The notes under the pieces are model-generated. The model was not told where the DNA came from and did no database searches. It saw only the letters and a list, made by a program, of their open reading frames with translations. A program made the position numbers and the translations under genes. 64,000 nt of DNA, from assembly GCF_018614075.1 (NCBI RefSeq), contig NZ_JAGGOZ010000039.1, positions 1-64,000 of the forward strand. Direction: 5' to 3'. This stretch comes from Streptomyces sp. ISL-94 (GTDB lineage Bacteria; Actinomycetota; Actinomycetes; Streptomycetales; Streptomycetaceae). Shown here piece by piece: positions 35,844-44,912 of this stretch. Each line of letters starts with the position of its first letter. Within the stretch, counting starts at the first letter, position 1.

Positions 35844-36386
35844 ATGTCCCGTACGTCCGCGTCCCGTCCGTCCGCGTCCCCTTCGGCGCTCTCCTCTCCG
35901 TGTCCCCCCGCGCGCCACGTCCCCTCCTTTCCCCCGCTGCGCGTCGGGCGGGGCGGGGGTCGGCTGCGCAGGGCGCTGCGGCGCAGGCGGCGGGCCGCCT
36001 CGGCCGGGCTCGCCGTCGTGGCGGCAGCGCTGGCCGTGAGCGGGACGCAGGCGCAGGCCTCCCGGGGCGCCGCGCCGCCGGAGGCGGGGGCGGTCCGCGG
36101 CGCGGCGCCGCCCGCGGCGGTGCGGATGGTGTCGGCGCCGGTGCGCATCGCGGACGCGGCGACGGTGCGGCTGCTGCGGCCCGGGGACCGGGTCGATGTG
36201 GTCGCGGCGGAGCGGGCCGGGGAGCCCCGGGTGGTGGCCGCGGGGGCCCGGGTCGCCCAAGTGCCCGCCGCCGAGCAGGATGTGGGGGACGGCGGGGCGC
36301 TGGTGGTGCTGTCCGTGCCCCGGGAGACCGCGCGGGCGCTGGTGGGAACCGGTACGACGGCCCGACTGGCGGTGACGCTGTGTTGA
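35844..36386 (+). CDS. SAF-domain protein, CpaB/RcpC-like
   Basis: The 180-residue product has a basic, Ser/Pro/Arg-rich N-terminus, a single membrane helix (AASAGLAVVAAALAVSG) and a C-terminal SAF-like region (VRMVSAPVRIADAATVRLLR, then PGDRVDVVAAE and VVLSVPRETARALVG) typical of CpaB/RcpC Flp-pilus assembly proteins. No pilus genes are nearby, so the pilus role is not supported by context. ATG 35844 is chosen; a GTG five codons upstream is possible. Confidence 0.72.
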   Translation: MSRTSASRPSASPSALSSPCPPARHVPSFPPLRVGRGGGRLRRALRRRRRAASAGLAVVAAALAVSGTQAQASRGAAPPEAGAVRGAAPPAAVRMVSAPVRIADAATVRLLRPGDRVDVVAAERAGEPRVVAAGARVAQVPAAEQDVGDGGALVVLSVPRETARALVGTGTTARLAVTLC

Positions 36387-36509
36387 TTCGCACACGCGAG
36401 CAGTCAAATCGCCTCACGGTGGGGGCCGATTGGACACGCCGGGCCCGGACTGCCGTAGCTTTCGGAACCGTTGGCTCCGTGTTCTGCACATGCGAAGAAG
36501 GGCTCAGTG

Positions 36510-37004
36510 GTGAGCGAGAAGAAGGACAGCGTCCTGGCGGGCTTCAAGGCCTTCCTGATGCGCGGCAATGTGGTCGACCTCGCGGTCGCCGTCGTCATCG
36601 GCGCCGCGTTCACGAACATTGTGAACTCGATCGTCAAGGGCATCATCAGCCCGGTGATCGGCGCCATCGGCACGAAGAACCTGGATGTCTACAAGTCCTG
36701 CATCAAGGACCCCTGCGGCCTCGGCCCGGACGGTCAGCCGACGGGCGTGGAGATCCTCTGGGGTTCGGTCCTCAACGCCGCGCTGACCTTCCTGATCACC
36801 GCGGCGGTCGTGTACTTCCTGATGGTGCTGCCGATGGCGAAGTACCTCGCCAGGATGGAGGACCGCCGCAAGGCCAGGGAGGGTGTCCAGGAGACCATGG
36901 AGATCACCGAGCTCGAGGTGCTCAAGGAGATCCGCGACCACCTGGTCGCGCAGCGGACCGCGGGCGGCACCGTCGGGGGGCCCGCTCCGCGCGACGCTTT
37001 CTAG
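36510..37004 (+). CDS. mscL: Large-conductance mechanosensitive channel MscL
   Basis: The 164-residue product starts at GTG 36510 after GAAGAAGGG. TM1 carries FLMRGNVVDLAVAVVIGAAF, the family signature. A periplasmic loop contains two Cys (SCIKDPCG), and TM2 is LTFLITAAVVYFLMVLPM. The cytoplasmic end (TELEVLKEIRDHL) forms the C-terminal helix bundle. It releases solutes on hypo-osmotic shock. The loop is slightly longer than in enteric MscL. Confidence 0.95.
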   Translation: MSEKKDSVLAGFKAFLMRGNVVDLAVAVVIGAAFTNIVNSIVKGIISPVIGAIGTKNLDVYKSCIKDPCGLGPDGQPTGVEILWGSVLNAALTFLITAAVVYFLMVLPMAKYLARMEDRRKAREGVQETMEITELEVLKEIRDHLVAQRTAGGTVGGPAPRDAF

Positions 37005-37044
37005 AGGGCCTCGGCGCCGCGGCAGGGCCGGCGGCGCCTGCCGC

Positions 37045-37257
37045 TCAGATGTGGTGCGGGGGCTTCTCGTCGAGGAAGCGGGCCAGGTCGGCCGCGCTTC
37101 CGCCGGCGGGCGGCCGCTCGCCCCAGCCGCGGTCGGTGTCGTCCGAGGACTGCCGGTCCAGCGGGTCGTCGAAGACCAGCCTGGGCTTGGGCTTCGGCTG
37201 GGGCTGGGGCTTCGCGGCAGGCTCGGGCTGCGGGTCGGAGGCGGGGGCGGTGCTCAT
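37045..37257 (-). CDS. Small conserved hypothetical protein
   Basis: The 70-residue product from ATG 37257 has a Pro/Lys/Gln-rich first half (PEPAAKPQPQPKPKP) and a conserved-looking end (LDRQSSDDTDRGWGERP, DLARFLDEKPPHHI). I recognise the DDTDRGWGE pattern from other streptomycete small proteins of unknown role. It is convergent with mscL and follows the NarK operon on the same strand. Confidence 0.7.
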   Translation of the reverse strand: MSTAPASDPQPEPAAKPQPQPKPKPRLVFDDPLDRQSSDDTDRGWGERPPAGGSAADLARFLDEKPPHHI

Positions 37258-37294
37258 GCCTCCAGGGTACGGCCGCAGCCGGCCCGGACCCCGC

Positions 37295-38728
37295 TCAGCT
37301 GGGGGCCTCGGCGCCCTTGCGGGCGTAGAACCACCAGCACACCGCCAGGCAGGTGGCATAGAAGCCGATGAACATCCACAGCGCGTGGGTGACGGCCATG
37401 GCCGCGAACATCGCGGGGATGAAGAAGAAGCCGTAGGCGGCGATGGCGGAGGAGAAGCCGGTGACGGCGCCCGCCTCCATCTCCGACTGCTTCATCGCGG
37501 CGGCCTGCGCCTCGGGGCCCAGGCCCTGGGCCTCCCGCATGTGCTGGTTCCGGAAGATCACCGGGATCTGCCGGAAGGTCGAGCCGTTGCCGAGGCCGGA
37601 GAAGGCGAAGGCCACCAGGAAGCCGGTGAAGAAGGTCCAGAAGCTGCCCTGGTCGCCCTTGTGCGGCAGCGCGAAGATCACCACGACCAGGGCCGCGGCC
37701 ATCCCGACGAACGACAGCAGGGTGACCCTCGCGCCGCCGATCCTGTCGGAGAGCCAGCCGCCGCCCCAGCGCATGATCGCGCCGATGAAGGGGCCGATGA
37801 AGGCATAGGTGGTGGCCTGGTAGCCCTGCACCTCGAAGTTGTTCTTGATCAGCAGGGGCAGGCCCGCGGCGAACCCGATGAAGGACCCGAAGGTGCCGAC
37901 GTAGAGCCAGGTCATCAGCCAGTTGTGCTTGCGCTTGAAGATGATCTTCTGCTGGCTGAAGGGGGCCGCGGCCACCTTGAGGTCGTTCATCAGGAACCAG
38001 GCGAGCAACGACATGATCACCAGCAGCGGCACCCAGAGGAATGCGCCGTTCTGGAGCCAGATGTCGGTGTTCTTCTTCGCGTCGTGCTGGGGACCGCCCG
38101 CCGGGGCGCCCAGGACGGCCGCGGTGACCACCAGCGGGGCGACCAGCTGGACCACGCTCACGCCGAGGTTGCCGAGCCCGCCGTTGAGGCCGTTGGCGCT
38201 GCCCTTCTCCCGCTTGGGGAAGAAGAAGCCGATGTTGGCCATCGAGGAGGCGAAGTTCGCGCCGCCGATCCCGCAGACGGCCGCGATCAGCGCCAGCTCC
38301 CAGTACGGGGTGCCGGTGTCCTGGAGCGCGAAGCCCAGCCAGAGCATGGGGACGACCAGGATGACCGTGCTGAAGGCGGTGAACTTGCGCTCGCCGAAGT
38401 TCGGTCCGATGAAGGTGTACAGGATCCGGAAGGTGCCGCCGGTGATGCCGGGGACGGCGGTCAGCCAGAACAGCTGCGACTTGGAGAAGCCGAATCCGAC
38501 GTCGTTCAGCTTGACCACGGTGACCGACCACACCTGCCAGACCACGAAGCCGAGCATCAGCGCGGGGATCGAGATCCAGAGGTTGCGCTGGGCGACCTTG
38601 CGGCCGGTGGACTGCCAGAAGCCGTCGTCCTCGGGCCGCCAGTCGCCGATGGTGGCGCCGGGCTTGTAGGTCTCCGCCCGGTGCGAGCGCACCGGGGATT
38701 CGCTGTTCGTGCGGAGGGACATGGTCAT
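37295..38728 (-). CDS. narK: Nitrate/nitrite transporter NarK
   Basis: The 477-residue product starts at ATG 38728, overlapping the preceding stop (ATGA). It is an MFS protein of 12 helices with the NarK features GIGGANFASSMANIGFFFPK, then GLNGGLGNLGVSVVQL (the glycine-rich nitrate signature) and a second GLGNGSTFRQIP. It imports nitrate or exchanges nitrate and nitrite. As last gene of the reductase operon, it presumably feeds that enzyme. A damaged paralogue lies at 44236-44839. Confidence 0.93.
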   Translation of the reverse strand: MTMSLRTNSESPVRSHRAETYKPGATIGDWRPEDDGFWQSTGRKVAQRNLWISIPALMLGFVVWQVWSVTVVKLNDVGFGFSKSQLFWLTAVPGITGGTFRILYTFIGPNFGERKFTAFSTVILVVPMLWLGFALQDTGTPYWELALIAAVCGIGGANFASSMANIGFFFPKREKGSANGLNGGLGNLGVSVVQLVAPLVVTAAVLGAPAGGPQHDAKKNTDIWLQNGAFLWVPLLVIMSLLAWFLMNDLKVAAAPFSQQKIIFKRKHNWLMTWLYVGTFGSFIGFAAGLPLLIKNNFEVQGYQATTYAFIGPFIGAIMRWGGGWLSDRIGGARVTLLSFVGMAAALVVVIFALPHKGDQGSFWTFFTGFLVAFAFSGLGNGSTFRQIPVIFRNQHMREAQGLGPEAQAAAMKQSEMEAGAVTGFSSAIAAYGFFFIPAMFAAMAVTHALWMFIGFYATCLAVCWWFYARKGAEAPS

Positions 38729-39093
38729 CGGTCCTTCGGGTCGAGGAGCCACAGCACGATCACGACGAGGAAGGACAGGATCAGGAATCCCGCACCCCAC
38801 CAGGCCGTGCCGGTGTTGCCCTTCATCCACTCGTTGACGGTCACGGTCAGCGCCCAGAGCTGTCCGATGACCACGGTGAGGGCCAGGGCCAGACGGGCGT
38901 TGAGCTTCGAGGACCGCTCCGGCTCCTGTTCGGTGCCGGCGCCCGGCCCGGGGCCCGTGTGCCGGATCCGCGGGTCTCCGTAGCCGCTGGTGGAGCGGAT
39001 CTGCGGATACCGCTCGCGCACCGGCCGGTTCAGCCGGGGCTCGGCACTCCCCGGGTGGTAGTCGGGGCGCGGAGGCAGCTGTGCGTCGCTCAC
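38725..39093 (-). CDS. Small two-helix membrane protein of the nitrate-type operon
   Basis: The 122-residue product starts at GTG 39093, overlapping the Rieske stop (GTGA). The first 60 residues are hydrophilic and Pro/Arg-rich. Two membrane helices follow (ARLALALTVVIGQLWALTV and WGAGFLILSFLVVIVLWLL), ending with DPKDR. It has no recognised family. The tight coupling on both sides suggests a structural or assembly part of the redox complex or the transporter. Confidence 0.75.
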   Translation of the reverse strand: MSDAQLPPRPDYHPGSAEPRLNRPVRERYPQIRSTSGYGDPRIRHTGPGPGAGTEQEPERSSKLNARLALALTVVIGQLWALTVTVNEWMKGNTGTAWWGAGFLILSFLVVIVLWLLDPKDR

Positions 39094-39737
39094 GTCCGCC
39101 CGCTTTCGTTCGCGAGGGCACGATTCGCTCCGGGGCAGCCCAGTTGGCGGGTCGTCTCGGGGCGGGAATCGCCGAACTGCCGGCACAGGGCGTCCTTGGC
39201 CGGCTCTCCCGACCGGGCGGTGGCGATGGCCCAGACACTGCCGTCGGCCTGCTCGGTCAGGAAGACCATGGGGAGTGGGCGGGGTGGCGGGCCCGCGCTC
39301 ACCTCGCCGGTGCGGACGTCGAAGACGCCCTCGTGGCAGGGGCAGTACAGCTCCCCGTCGAGGCCACGGTCCTCGCGCCAGAGCACGCCGCAGGCCAGGT
39401 GGGTGCAGACGGCGGAGTAGCCGACGAGGGTCCCGTCGGCCAGCCGTACGGCCAGGGCCCGGTCCTCGTCGCCGGGGAAGCCGAAGGCCACGGACTGGCC
39501 CGGCGCCAGCTGGTCGGCGACCTTCTTGGGCTGGGGCAGGGTTTCGCTGTCGCCGTGCCGGTGCAGGATGCCGGCGGCGACGCCGACCCCGCCGATGGCC
39601 AGGCCGCCGGAGACGGTGGCGACGATCCGCAGGTAGTCGCGGCGGGTGGTGAGGGAGTCGGCGCTGATCCGGTCGCGCAGCCGGTCGGCGGCCTCGCCCT
39701 CGCCCGGTGCGGGAGCGGGCTGTTCGGTCACGCTCAT
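39090..39737 (-). CDS. Rieske [2Fe-2S] protein
   Basis: The 215-residue product has one N-terminal membrane helix (RDYLRIVATVSGGLAIGGVG, preceded by TTRRDYL) and a Rieske domain with CTHLACGVLW and CPCHEGVFD, supplying the two Cys and two His ligands. The TTRR..L start resembles a Tat signal-anchor. It starts one base inside the ferredoxin stop (TGATG). It probably passes electrons in the same complex. Confidence 0.88.
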   Translation of the reverse strand: MSVTEQPAPAPGEGEAADRLRDRISADSLTTRRDYLRIVATVSGGLAIGGVGVAAGILHRHGDSETLPQPKKVADQLAPGQSVAFGFPGDEDRALAVRLADGTLVGYSAVCTHLACGVLWREDRGLDGELYCPCHEGVFDVRTGEVSAGPPPRPLPMVFLTEQADGSVWAIATARSGEPAKDALCRQFGDSRPETTRQLGCPGANRALANESGRT

Positions 39738-40333
39738 CAGACGTCGACTCCGTTCACCTCGACGATGGGAAGACCGCCCGGGACGGGCCACTGGACCTTG
39801 TCGGCGGGGACGACCATCGCCACGCCGGTGGAGACGACGACGTCGCCGAAGACGAAGGAGTCGGCGACCTGGACGCCGGGGCGCTCGGCCTGGAGCTCTT
39901 CGAGGGTTCCGTAGAAGAGGGCGCCGGTGGGGCAGACGGTGGCGCACATGGGGGCCAGGCCGTAGGCGGTGCGGTCGTAGCAGAGGTTGCACTTCATCTG
40001 CAGTTTCGCCTGGAGGTCGATCTTCGGGACGCCGAAGGGACAGGCGTTGACGCAGTTGGCGCAGCCGATGCAGCGGGTGGTGTCGGCCTGTTGGACGACG
40101 CCGTCGGCGGTCACCAGGATCGCGTCGGCGGGACAGACCTCGGCGCACGGCGCGACCGGGTCCTCACAGTGCATGCAGACGGTCGGAAGGGAGGCGACGG
40201 ACATGCCGGGGTCGGTGTAGTCCAGGTGGATCATCGACTTGCCGCGGTGGGAGTCGCATTCGCGGCAGGCGGAGACACAGGCCTGGCAGCCGATGCAGCG
40301 ACCCGGGTCGATGAAGATGGTGCGGCCCATCAT
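39737..40333 (-). CDS. Four-cluster [4Fe-4S] ferredoxin subunit
   Basis: The 198-residue product has four cysteine groups: CIGCQACVSACRE, CMHCEDPVAPCAEVCP, CIGCANCVNACPF, and CNLC...MCATVCP. This is the layout of NrfC/DmsB/FdhB-type electron-transfer subunits. It starts with two Met codons (40333 or 40330). It is encoded directly after the molybdopterin subunit and most likely receives electrons from or delivers them to it. Confidence 0.9.
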   Translation of the reverse strand: MMGRTIFIDPGRCIGCQACVSACRECDSHRGKSMIHLDYTDPGMSVASLPTVCMHCEDPVAPCAEVCPADAILVTADGVVQQADTTRCIGCANCVNACPFGVPKIDLQAKLQMKCNLCYDRTAYGLAPMCATVCPTGALFYGTLEELQAERPGVQVADSFVFGDVVVSTGVAMVVPADKVQWPVPGGLPIVEVNGVDV

Positions 40334-40339
40334 GGCGGG

Positions 40340-42670
40340 TCAGCTCCTCTCCGCCGTGCCACGGCCCTGCGGGGACGTGGGGGGCAGGGGGTCGGTGCGG
40401 GAGACCTGGGTCTCCGGGTAGGCCTCGCGGCCCGGGGCGGTGGGCGGCGCGGGGACCTCGTCGATCCGTTCGGCGGCCTCGATCCGGGCGGCGCAGACCT
40501 TGTACTCGGGGATCTTCGAGCGGGGGTCGAGGGCGTCGATGGTCAGGGCGTTCGCGGCCGTCGGTACGGGCCAGTGGTACGGGATGAAGACGGTGTCGGG
40601 GCGGATCGCCTCGGTGACCAGGGCCGGGAAGACCTCGCTGCCGCGGCGGGTGACGACCCGGACCGGGTCTCCGTTGCGGAAGCCGTGCGAGGGGTGGACC
40701 TCCACCCAGGGACGCGGGGTCTGTTCGACGAGGGCGCCCAGGCGGCGGGTCTGGTTGCCGGAGAGGAAGTGCGCGACGGTGCGTCCGGTGGTGAGGGAGA
40801 GGGGGTATTCCTCGGTGTAGGGGTCCATGGGCGGATGCCATTCCACGACCTGCATGTGGATCTTTCCGTCGGGGTGGTAGGTCCGGCCGTCCTCGAACAG
40901 CCGGGGGGTGCCCGGGTGCTCGGTGGAGGGGCAGGGCCAGGCGATCCCGCCGGTCTCCTCCAGCCGGTCGTAGGTGATGCCGTAGTAGTCGTTGACGGTG
41001 CCGGCGGAGGCGACGCGCAGCTCCTCGAACACCTCGCGGGAGCCGGGGAAGTCGAAGTGGTGCCCGGCGCCGAGTCGCTTGGCCAGCTCGCAGAGGACCC
41101 AGGTGTCGGTGCGCACGCCCGCGGGGGGCTCCTGGGCCTTGTTGTGCTTGACGACGCGGGCCTCGGCGTTGGCCATCACGCCCTCGTCCTCGGCCCAGGT
41201 CGTGACGGGGAAGACGACGTGGGCGTTGGCCGCGGTCTCGGAGAGGAAGAAGTCGAACTGGGCGTGGAACTCGGCGGTGTCGTAGCCGTCCTTGACCACC
41301 GCGTAGTTGGGCAGGGAGACGAAGGGGTTGTTGCAGATGCCGATGAGGCCGCGGATCTCCCCGCGCTGCATCTGCCAGACCATCTCCATCATGGAGGTGC
41401 CGGCGCCGGGGAGTTCGGACTCCTCGATGCCCCAGATCCGGCAGATCTGGGCCCGGTGCTCCGGGTTGGTGATGGAGCGGCCGCCGGGGAGGAGGTCGGA
41501 CTTCTGGCCGTGTTCGCGGCCGCCCTGGCCGTTGCCCTGGCCGGTGAGGGTGCCGTAGCCGGCGCCGGGCTTGCCGATGTTGCCGGTGGCCGCGCACAGG
41601 TTGATGACGGTGAGGCAGTTCTCGACGCCCTGGGAGTGGTGCTCGATGCCGCGGGCGTGCCAGGCCATGGCCTTGTCGGCCGCGGCGAAGACCCGGGCGA
41701 CCTGGACGATCTGCTCGGCCGGGATCCCGCAGATCTCGGCGGCGCGGGCGGGCGGGTAGGCGGCGACGGTCTGCTTGACCTCCTCCCAGCCGGTGGCGTG
41801 GGCGGCGAGGTAGGCCTCGTCGGTGAGGCCTTCGGCGACGACCACGTGCAGGACCGCGTTGAAGAAGGCGGCGTCGGTGCCGGGCTTGAGGGCGACGTGG
41901 ATGTCGGCGGTGCGCGCGACGGCCGTCTCGCGCGGGTCGACGACGATCAGCGTGGCGCCCCGGTCCCGGGCGCCCCACAGGTACTGGGTCATGACGGGGA
42001 AGCACTCCCCCACGTTCGACCCGGCGATGAGCAGGCAGTCGGTGAGGAGGATGTCGGAGAAGGGGTTGCCGGCCCGGTCGATGCCGAAGGCGAGCTTGTT
42101 GGCGCCCGCGGCGCTGACCATGCACAGGCGGCCGTTGTAGTCGACGTGCTTGGTCTTCAGCGCGACGCGGCCGAACTTGCCGACCAGGTAGGTCTTCTCG
42201 GAGAACAGGCTGGCGCCGCCGAGCAGCCCGAAGGCGTCGTTCCCGTAGGCGGCCTGGATGCGCTTGATCTCGGAGACGGTGAAGTCGAGGGCCTCCTCCC
42301 AGGAGGCCTCCTTGAACTCTTCGTCCCGCGAGCGGCGCATCAGCGGGGCGGTCAGCCGGTCGGGGTGGTTGACCTGCTGGTATGCGTTGATGCCCTTGGG
42401 GCACAGCCGCATCCGGTTGATGTCGTGGTTGCGGGGCTCGACGCCGAAGACCTTGCCGCCCCGGTCCACGCGCAGGTACATCCCGCACTGCACGCCGCAG
42501 AAGCAGCAGTGGGTGGGGACGAGGGTCTCGCCGTTCTGGTCGGCGTGCCACTGGTCGGCGGGGATGCCGCCCGCGTCGCGGAAGTTGCGGGCGCCGGGCG
42601 GGGCGATGGAGGGGTCGATGGAGAGGGGCACGGGCCGGGACGCGGCCTTGGCGGGGTCGGTCGCGGTCAC
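40340..42670 (-). CDS. Molybdopterin oxidoreductase, nitrate-reductase/formate-dehydrogenase type
   Basis: The 776-residue product starts at GTG 42670, overlapping the previous stop (GTGA). The N-terminal [4Fe-4S] motif is CCFCGVQCGMYLRV with a later RLCPKG. Further Mo-bis-MGD features are YNGRLCMVSAAGANKLAFG, SNVGECFPVM and GQGNGQGGREHGQKSD, with a C-terminal molydopterin dinucleotide-binding domain (LTTGRTVAHFLSGNQTRR). No Tat signal is present, so it is cytoplasmic. NarK downstream points to nitrate reduction, but a formate-type substrate is not excluded. The cofactor needs glp, moaC and mog, encoded 15 kb away. Confidence 0.88.
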   Translation of the reverse strand: MTATDPAKAASRPVPLSIDPSIAPPGARNFRDAGGIPADQWHADQNGETLVPTHCCFCGVQCGMYLRVDRGGKVFGVEPRNHDINRMRLCPKGINAYQQVNHPDRLTAPLMRRSRDEEFKEASWEEALDFTVSEIKRIQAAYGNDAFGLLGGASLFSEKTYLVGKFGRVALKTKHVDYNGRLCMVSAAGANKLAFGIDRAGNPFSDILLTDCLLIAGSNVGECFPVMTQYLWGARDRGATLIVVDPRETAVARTADIHVALKPGTDAAFFNAVLHVVVAEGLTDEAYLAAHATGWEEVKQTVAAYPPARAAEICGIPAEQIVQVARVFAAADKAMAWHARGIEHHSQGVENCLTVINLCAATGNIGKPGAGYGTLTGQGNGQGGREHGQKSDLLPGGRSITNPEHRAQICRIWGIEESELPGAGTSMMEMVWQMQRGEIRGLIGICNNPFVSLPNYAVVKDGYDTAEFHAQFDFFLSETAANAHVVFPVTTWAEDEGVMANAEARVVKHNKAQEPPAGVRTDTWVLCELAKRLGAGHHFDFPGSREVFEELRVASAGTVNDYYGITYDRLEETGGIAWPCPSTEHPGTPRLFEDGRTYHPDGKIHMQVVEWHPPMDPYTEEYPLSLTTGRTVAHFLSGNQTRRLGALVEQTPRPWVEVHPSHGFRNGDPVRVVTRRGSEVFPALVTEAIRPDTVFIPYHWPVPTAANALTIDALDPRSKIPEYKVCAARIEAAERIDEVPAPPTAPGREAYPETQVSRTDPLPPTSPQGRGTAERS

Positions 42671-43821
42671 TTGAAGCCTTTCTTCACCTGCGAGAGGTAG
42701 GCGTTGCCGCGCAGCACCCGCTTGCAGCGCGGGCAGTATTCGACGAAGGCGTTGAAGTCGAGCTTGAGGTCCTGCATGGTGCCGCGCAGGTTCTCGACGT
42801 ACGGGGTGGTGTCGATGGGCTCCCCGCAGCGCTTGCAGGCGAAGACCTGCTCGTCCTGGCGGGCCGTGTACTTGAACAGCTGCATGCCGACGGCGGCCGG
42901 GCGCTGCACGATGTGGAAGAACTTGCCGAACGGGATGTAGATGAGGGTGAACACCACCGACACCATGTGCAGGATCGCGAGGAACTCGTAGCCGCCGCCG
43001 TGCAGGAAGATCGACGAGAAGGTGAGCAGCAGCCCGGTCACGGAGATCACGATCAGGCAGATCAGCGGCAGCAGGTCGTAGGCGAAGCGCTGGCCGGTGA
43101 TGGCGCCGCGGTCCTTCATCCGGCGCCACAGGAAGTACGAGGCGCCGGGGATGACGAGGACGGCGGCGATGTCCAGGCCGTGGAACATCAGCCAGCCCAC
43201 GAGGTTCAGCGAGTCGAAGCCGAGGATCTTGAAGCCCCAGAGCCGCATCTCGTAGCCGGGGCCGGAGCCGCTGTCCGCGGTGAAGGTGAACCAGCCCCAG
43301 GTGAGCGGGAAGGTGATCGCGGCGGCCAGCAGACAGCCCCAGAAGATCAGCTGGTGGGCGGCCCAGCGGGAGCGCGAGCGGGCGCCGAGGAACTTCTGGA
43401 AGCCGAGGTAGGTGGCGATCATCTTCGGCAGGGCGGTGGGCGCTTTCTTGAAGTTGTCGGCCGAGAAGAAGCTGCCGAAGCCCTTCTTGAAGAGGCGGCG
43501 GGCGCCGGGCGCGGAAACCCAGACCGTGTACCGGTAAGCCACCCCGAAGGCCAGGAAGACGGTGGCGACGGCGTACGGCAGGAGCGCCGAGTCGAAGTCG
43601 CGCAGCAGCCGGCTGCCCAGCACGATCGCGGCGATGAGCAGCAGTGATACGAGGGTGCCGGCCAGGGTCGCCCGTGCGGTCACGGACCGACGGTGCTCCG
43701 GCGCGGGCGGCGTCGGTGCCGGTGGGCTCCCGGTGGCGGCGGCTTCGGCGGCGTCGGCGGGAGCCCCCGGCGCGCCAGGGGTCGAGGGCGACGAGGTGAG
43801 GGCTTCTGAGGGCTCGGGCAC
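42667..43821 (-). CDS. Cytochrome-b-like membrane subunit with CxxC tail
   Basis: The 384-residue product has a Pro/Ala-rich start and about six membrane helices with His residues suited to haem ligation (LMFHGLDIAAVLVIP, LAILHMVSVVFTLIY, FGKFFHIVQ). The family is NarI-like and is sometimes mislabelled as MFS. The C-terminal tail has two Cys pairs (FACKRCGEP and YCPRCKRVL), suggesting an iron-sulphur or zinc site. First gene of the operon; GTG start. It likely anchors the redox complex and exchanges electrons with quinone. Confidence 0.75.
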   Translation of the reverse strand: MPEPSEALTSSPSTPGAPGAPADAAEAAATGSPPAPTPPAPEHRRSVTARATLAGTLVSLLLIAAIVLGSRLLRDFDSALLPYAVATVFLAFGVAYRYTVWVSAPGARRLFKKGFGSFFSADNFKKAPTALPKMIATYLGFQKFLGARSRSRWAAHQLIFWGCLLAAAITFPLTWGWFTFTADSGSGPGYEMRLWGFKILGFDSLNLVGWLMFHGLDIAAVLVIPGASYFLWRRMKDRGAITGQRFAYDLLPLICLIVISVTGLLLTFSSIFLHGGGYEFLAILHMVSVVFTLIYIPFGKFFHIVQRPAAVGMQLFKYTARQDEQVFACKRCGEPIDTTPYVENLRGTMQDLKLDFNAFVEYCPRCKRVLRGNAYLSQVKKGFK

Positions 43822-43888
43822 AGAACCACGTAGGCGGTCTGTACCGATTCAGCCCGTTATAGAGGAACTATGATTCGGCCGAACGGGT

Positions 43889-44235
43889 TCACACCGCCGT
43901 CAGGCCCTGCGCCGCGAAGACCGCCCTGGCCTCGGCCACCTGTTCCACGGTGGGGGACGGAGTGTCGTGCAGGGTGAACGGCATGCCCAGGGCGTCCCAC
44001 TTGCCCTCCCCCAGCGTGTGGAAGGGCAGGACGTCGACGCGCGAGACGTTGCCGAGGGCCCCCGCGAACGCGGCCACACCCTCGACGTTCTCCCGGGCGT
44101 CGGTCAGCCCCGGCACCAGCACGAAGCGCAGGTGCACCGCCTTGCCGAGGCCGGCGAGGCGCCGGGCGAACTCCAGCGTCGGTTCCAGCGGGCGGCCCGT
44201 CACCTTCCGGTACGTCTCCCGGTCCCAGGACCGAG
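43889..44235 (-). pseudogene. Pyruvate-formate-lyase activating enzyme, C-terminal remnant
   Basis: From about 44235 the frame reads WDRETYRKVTGRPLEPTLEF and continues to a normal end (HLRFVLVPGLTDARENVEGV, DVLPFHTLGEGKWDALGMPF). This is the last third of a PflA-type radical-SAM protein. The radical-SAM CxxxCxxC part is missing. The sequence before the junction belongs to a narK-like gene, so a deletion joined the two. Confidence 0.8.
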
Positions 44236-44839
44236 GACGTGATCAGAATGGGCGTGAGGAGCTGGACCACCGAGACGCCCAGGTTGCCCAGGCCGCCGTT
44301 GATGCCGGTCGCGTTCTCTCCCGCTTCGGGTAGAAGAAGCCGATGTTGGCCAGCGAGGAGGAGAAGTTCGCGCCGCCGATGCCGCACAGCGCGGCGATCG
44401 CGATCATCGTGCCGTACGGGGTGTCCGGGTTCTGCACCGCGAAGCCGAGCCACAGCAGCGGCACGATCAGCACGACGGTGGAGATCGCCGTGAAGCGGCG
44501 CTGGCCGATCATCGGGCCGAGGAAGGTGTAGAAGATCCGGGCCGTGCCGCCGGCGATGCCGGGGACCGCCGTCAGCCAGAAGAGCTGGGACTGGCTGAAG
44601 CCGAAGCCGACGTCCTTCAGGCTGGTCGCGGTGATGCTCCACACCTGCCAGACCACGAAGGCCACCAGCAGGGCCGGCACCGCGATCCACAGGTTCCGGG
44701 TCGCGACCCGCTTCCCGGTGGACCGCCAGGAGGACGGGTCCTCCGGCGTCCAGTCCGTGATGGTACGGCCCGGGCGGTACTGCGCCGGATCGGCGAGCAC
44801 CCCCACCCCTGGTGACGCTTGCTGCTTGGCGGAACTCAT
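44236..44839 (-). pseudogene. narK paralogue, 5' remnant, frameshifted and truncated
   Basis: The start (MSSAKQQASPGVGVLADPAQ) and the first five helices resemble the intact NarK (WRSTGKRVATRNLWIAVPAL, GIGGANFSSSLANIGFFYPK). At about 44314, four bases appear lost (expected GAGAAGGGCAAC, seen GAGAGAAC). After that, NarK homology continues in another frame (ATGINGGLGNLGVSVVQLL) for about 25 residues until the pflA junction near 44235. Confidence 0.85.
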
Positions 44840-44912
44840 GGCGTGGTCCTGAACGTTGAGAAGGGTCCTGATCTACCCGGACTCCGTCTCCGGGACCACC
44901 CGGCGGCAGGGG

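Noticed and set aside
38725..39238. Single fused NarK protein of 647 residues
   Set aside because: The longer frame crosses the small membrane protein gene; coupled ATGA and GTGA starts support separate genes.
39707..42700. Plus-strand open frame of 997 residues over the molybdopterin genes
   Set aside because: The minus strand there encodes clear Fe-S and Mo-cofactor motifs; the plus frame is a low-complexity shadow.
43845..43890. FNR-type operator ahead of the nitrate-type operon
   Set aside because: CCCGTT/AACGGG symmetry is present but there is no TTGAT-N4-ATCAA core, and streptomycetes do not normally use FNR sites.
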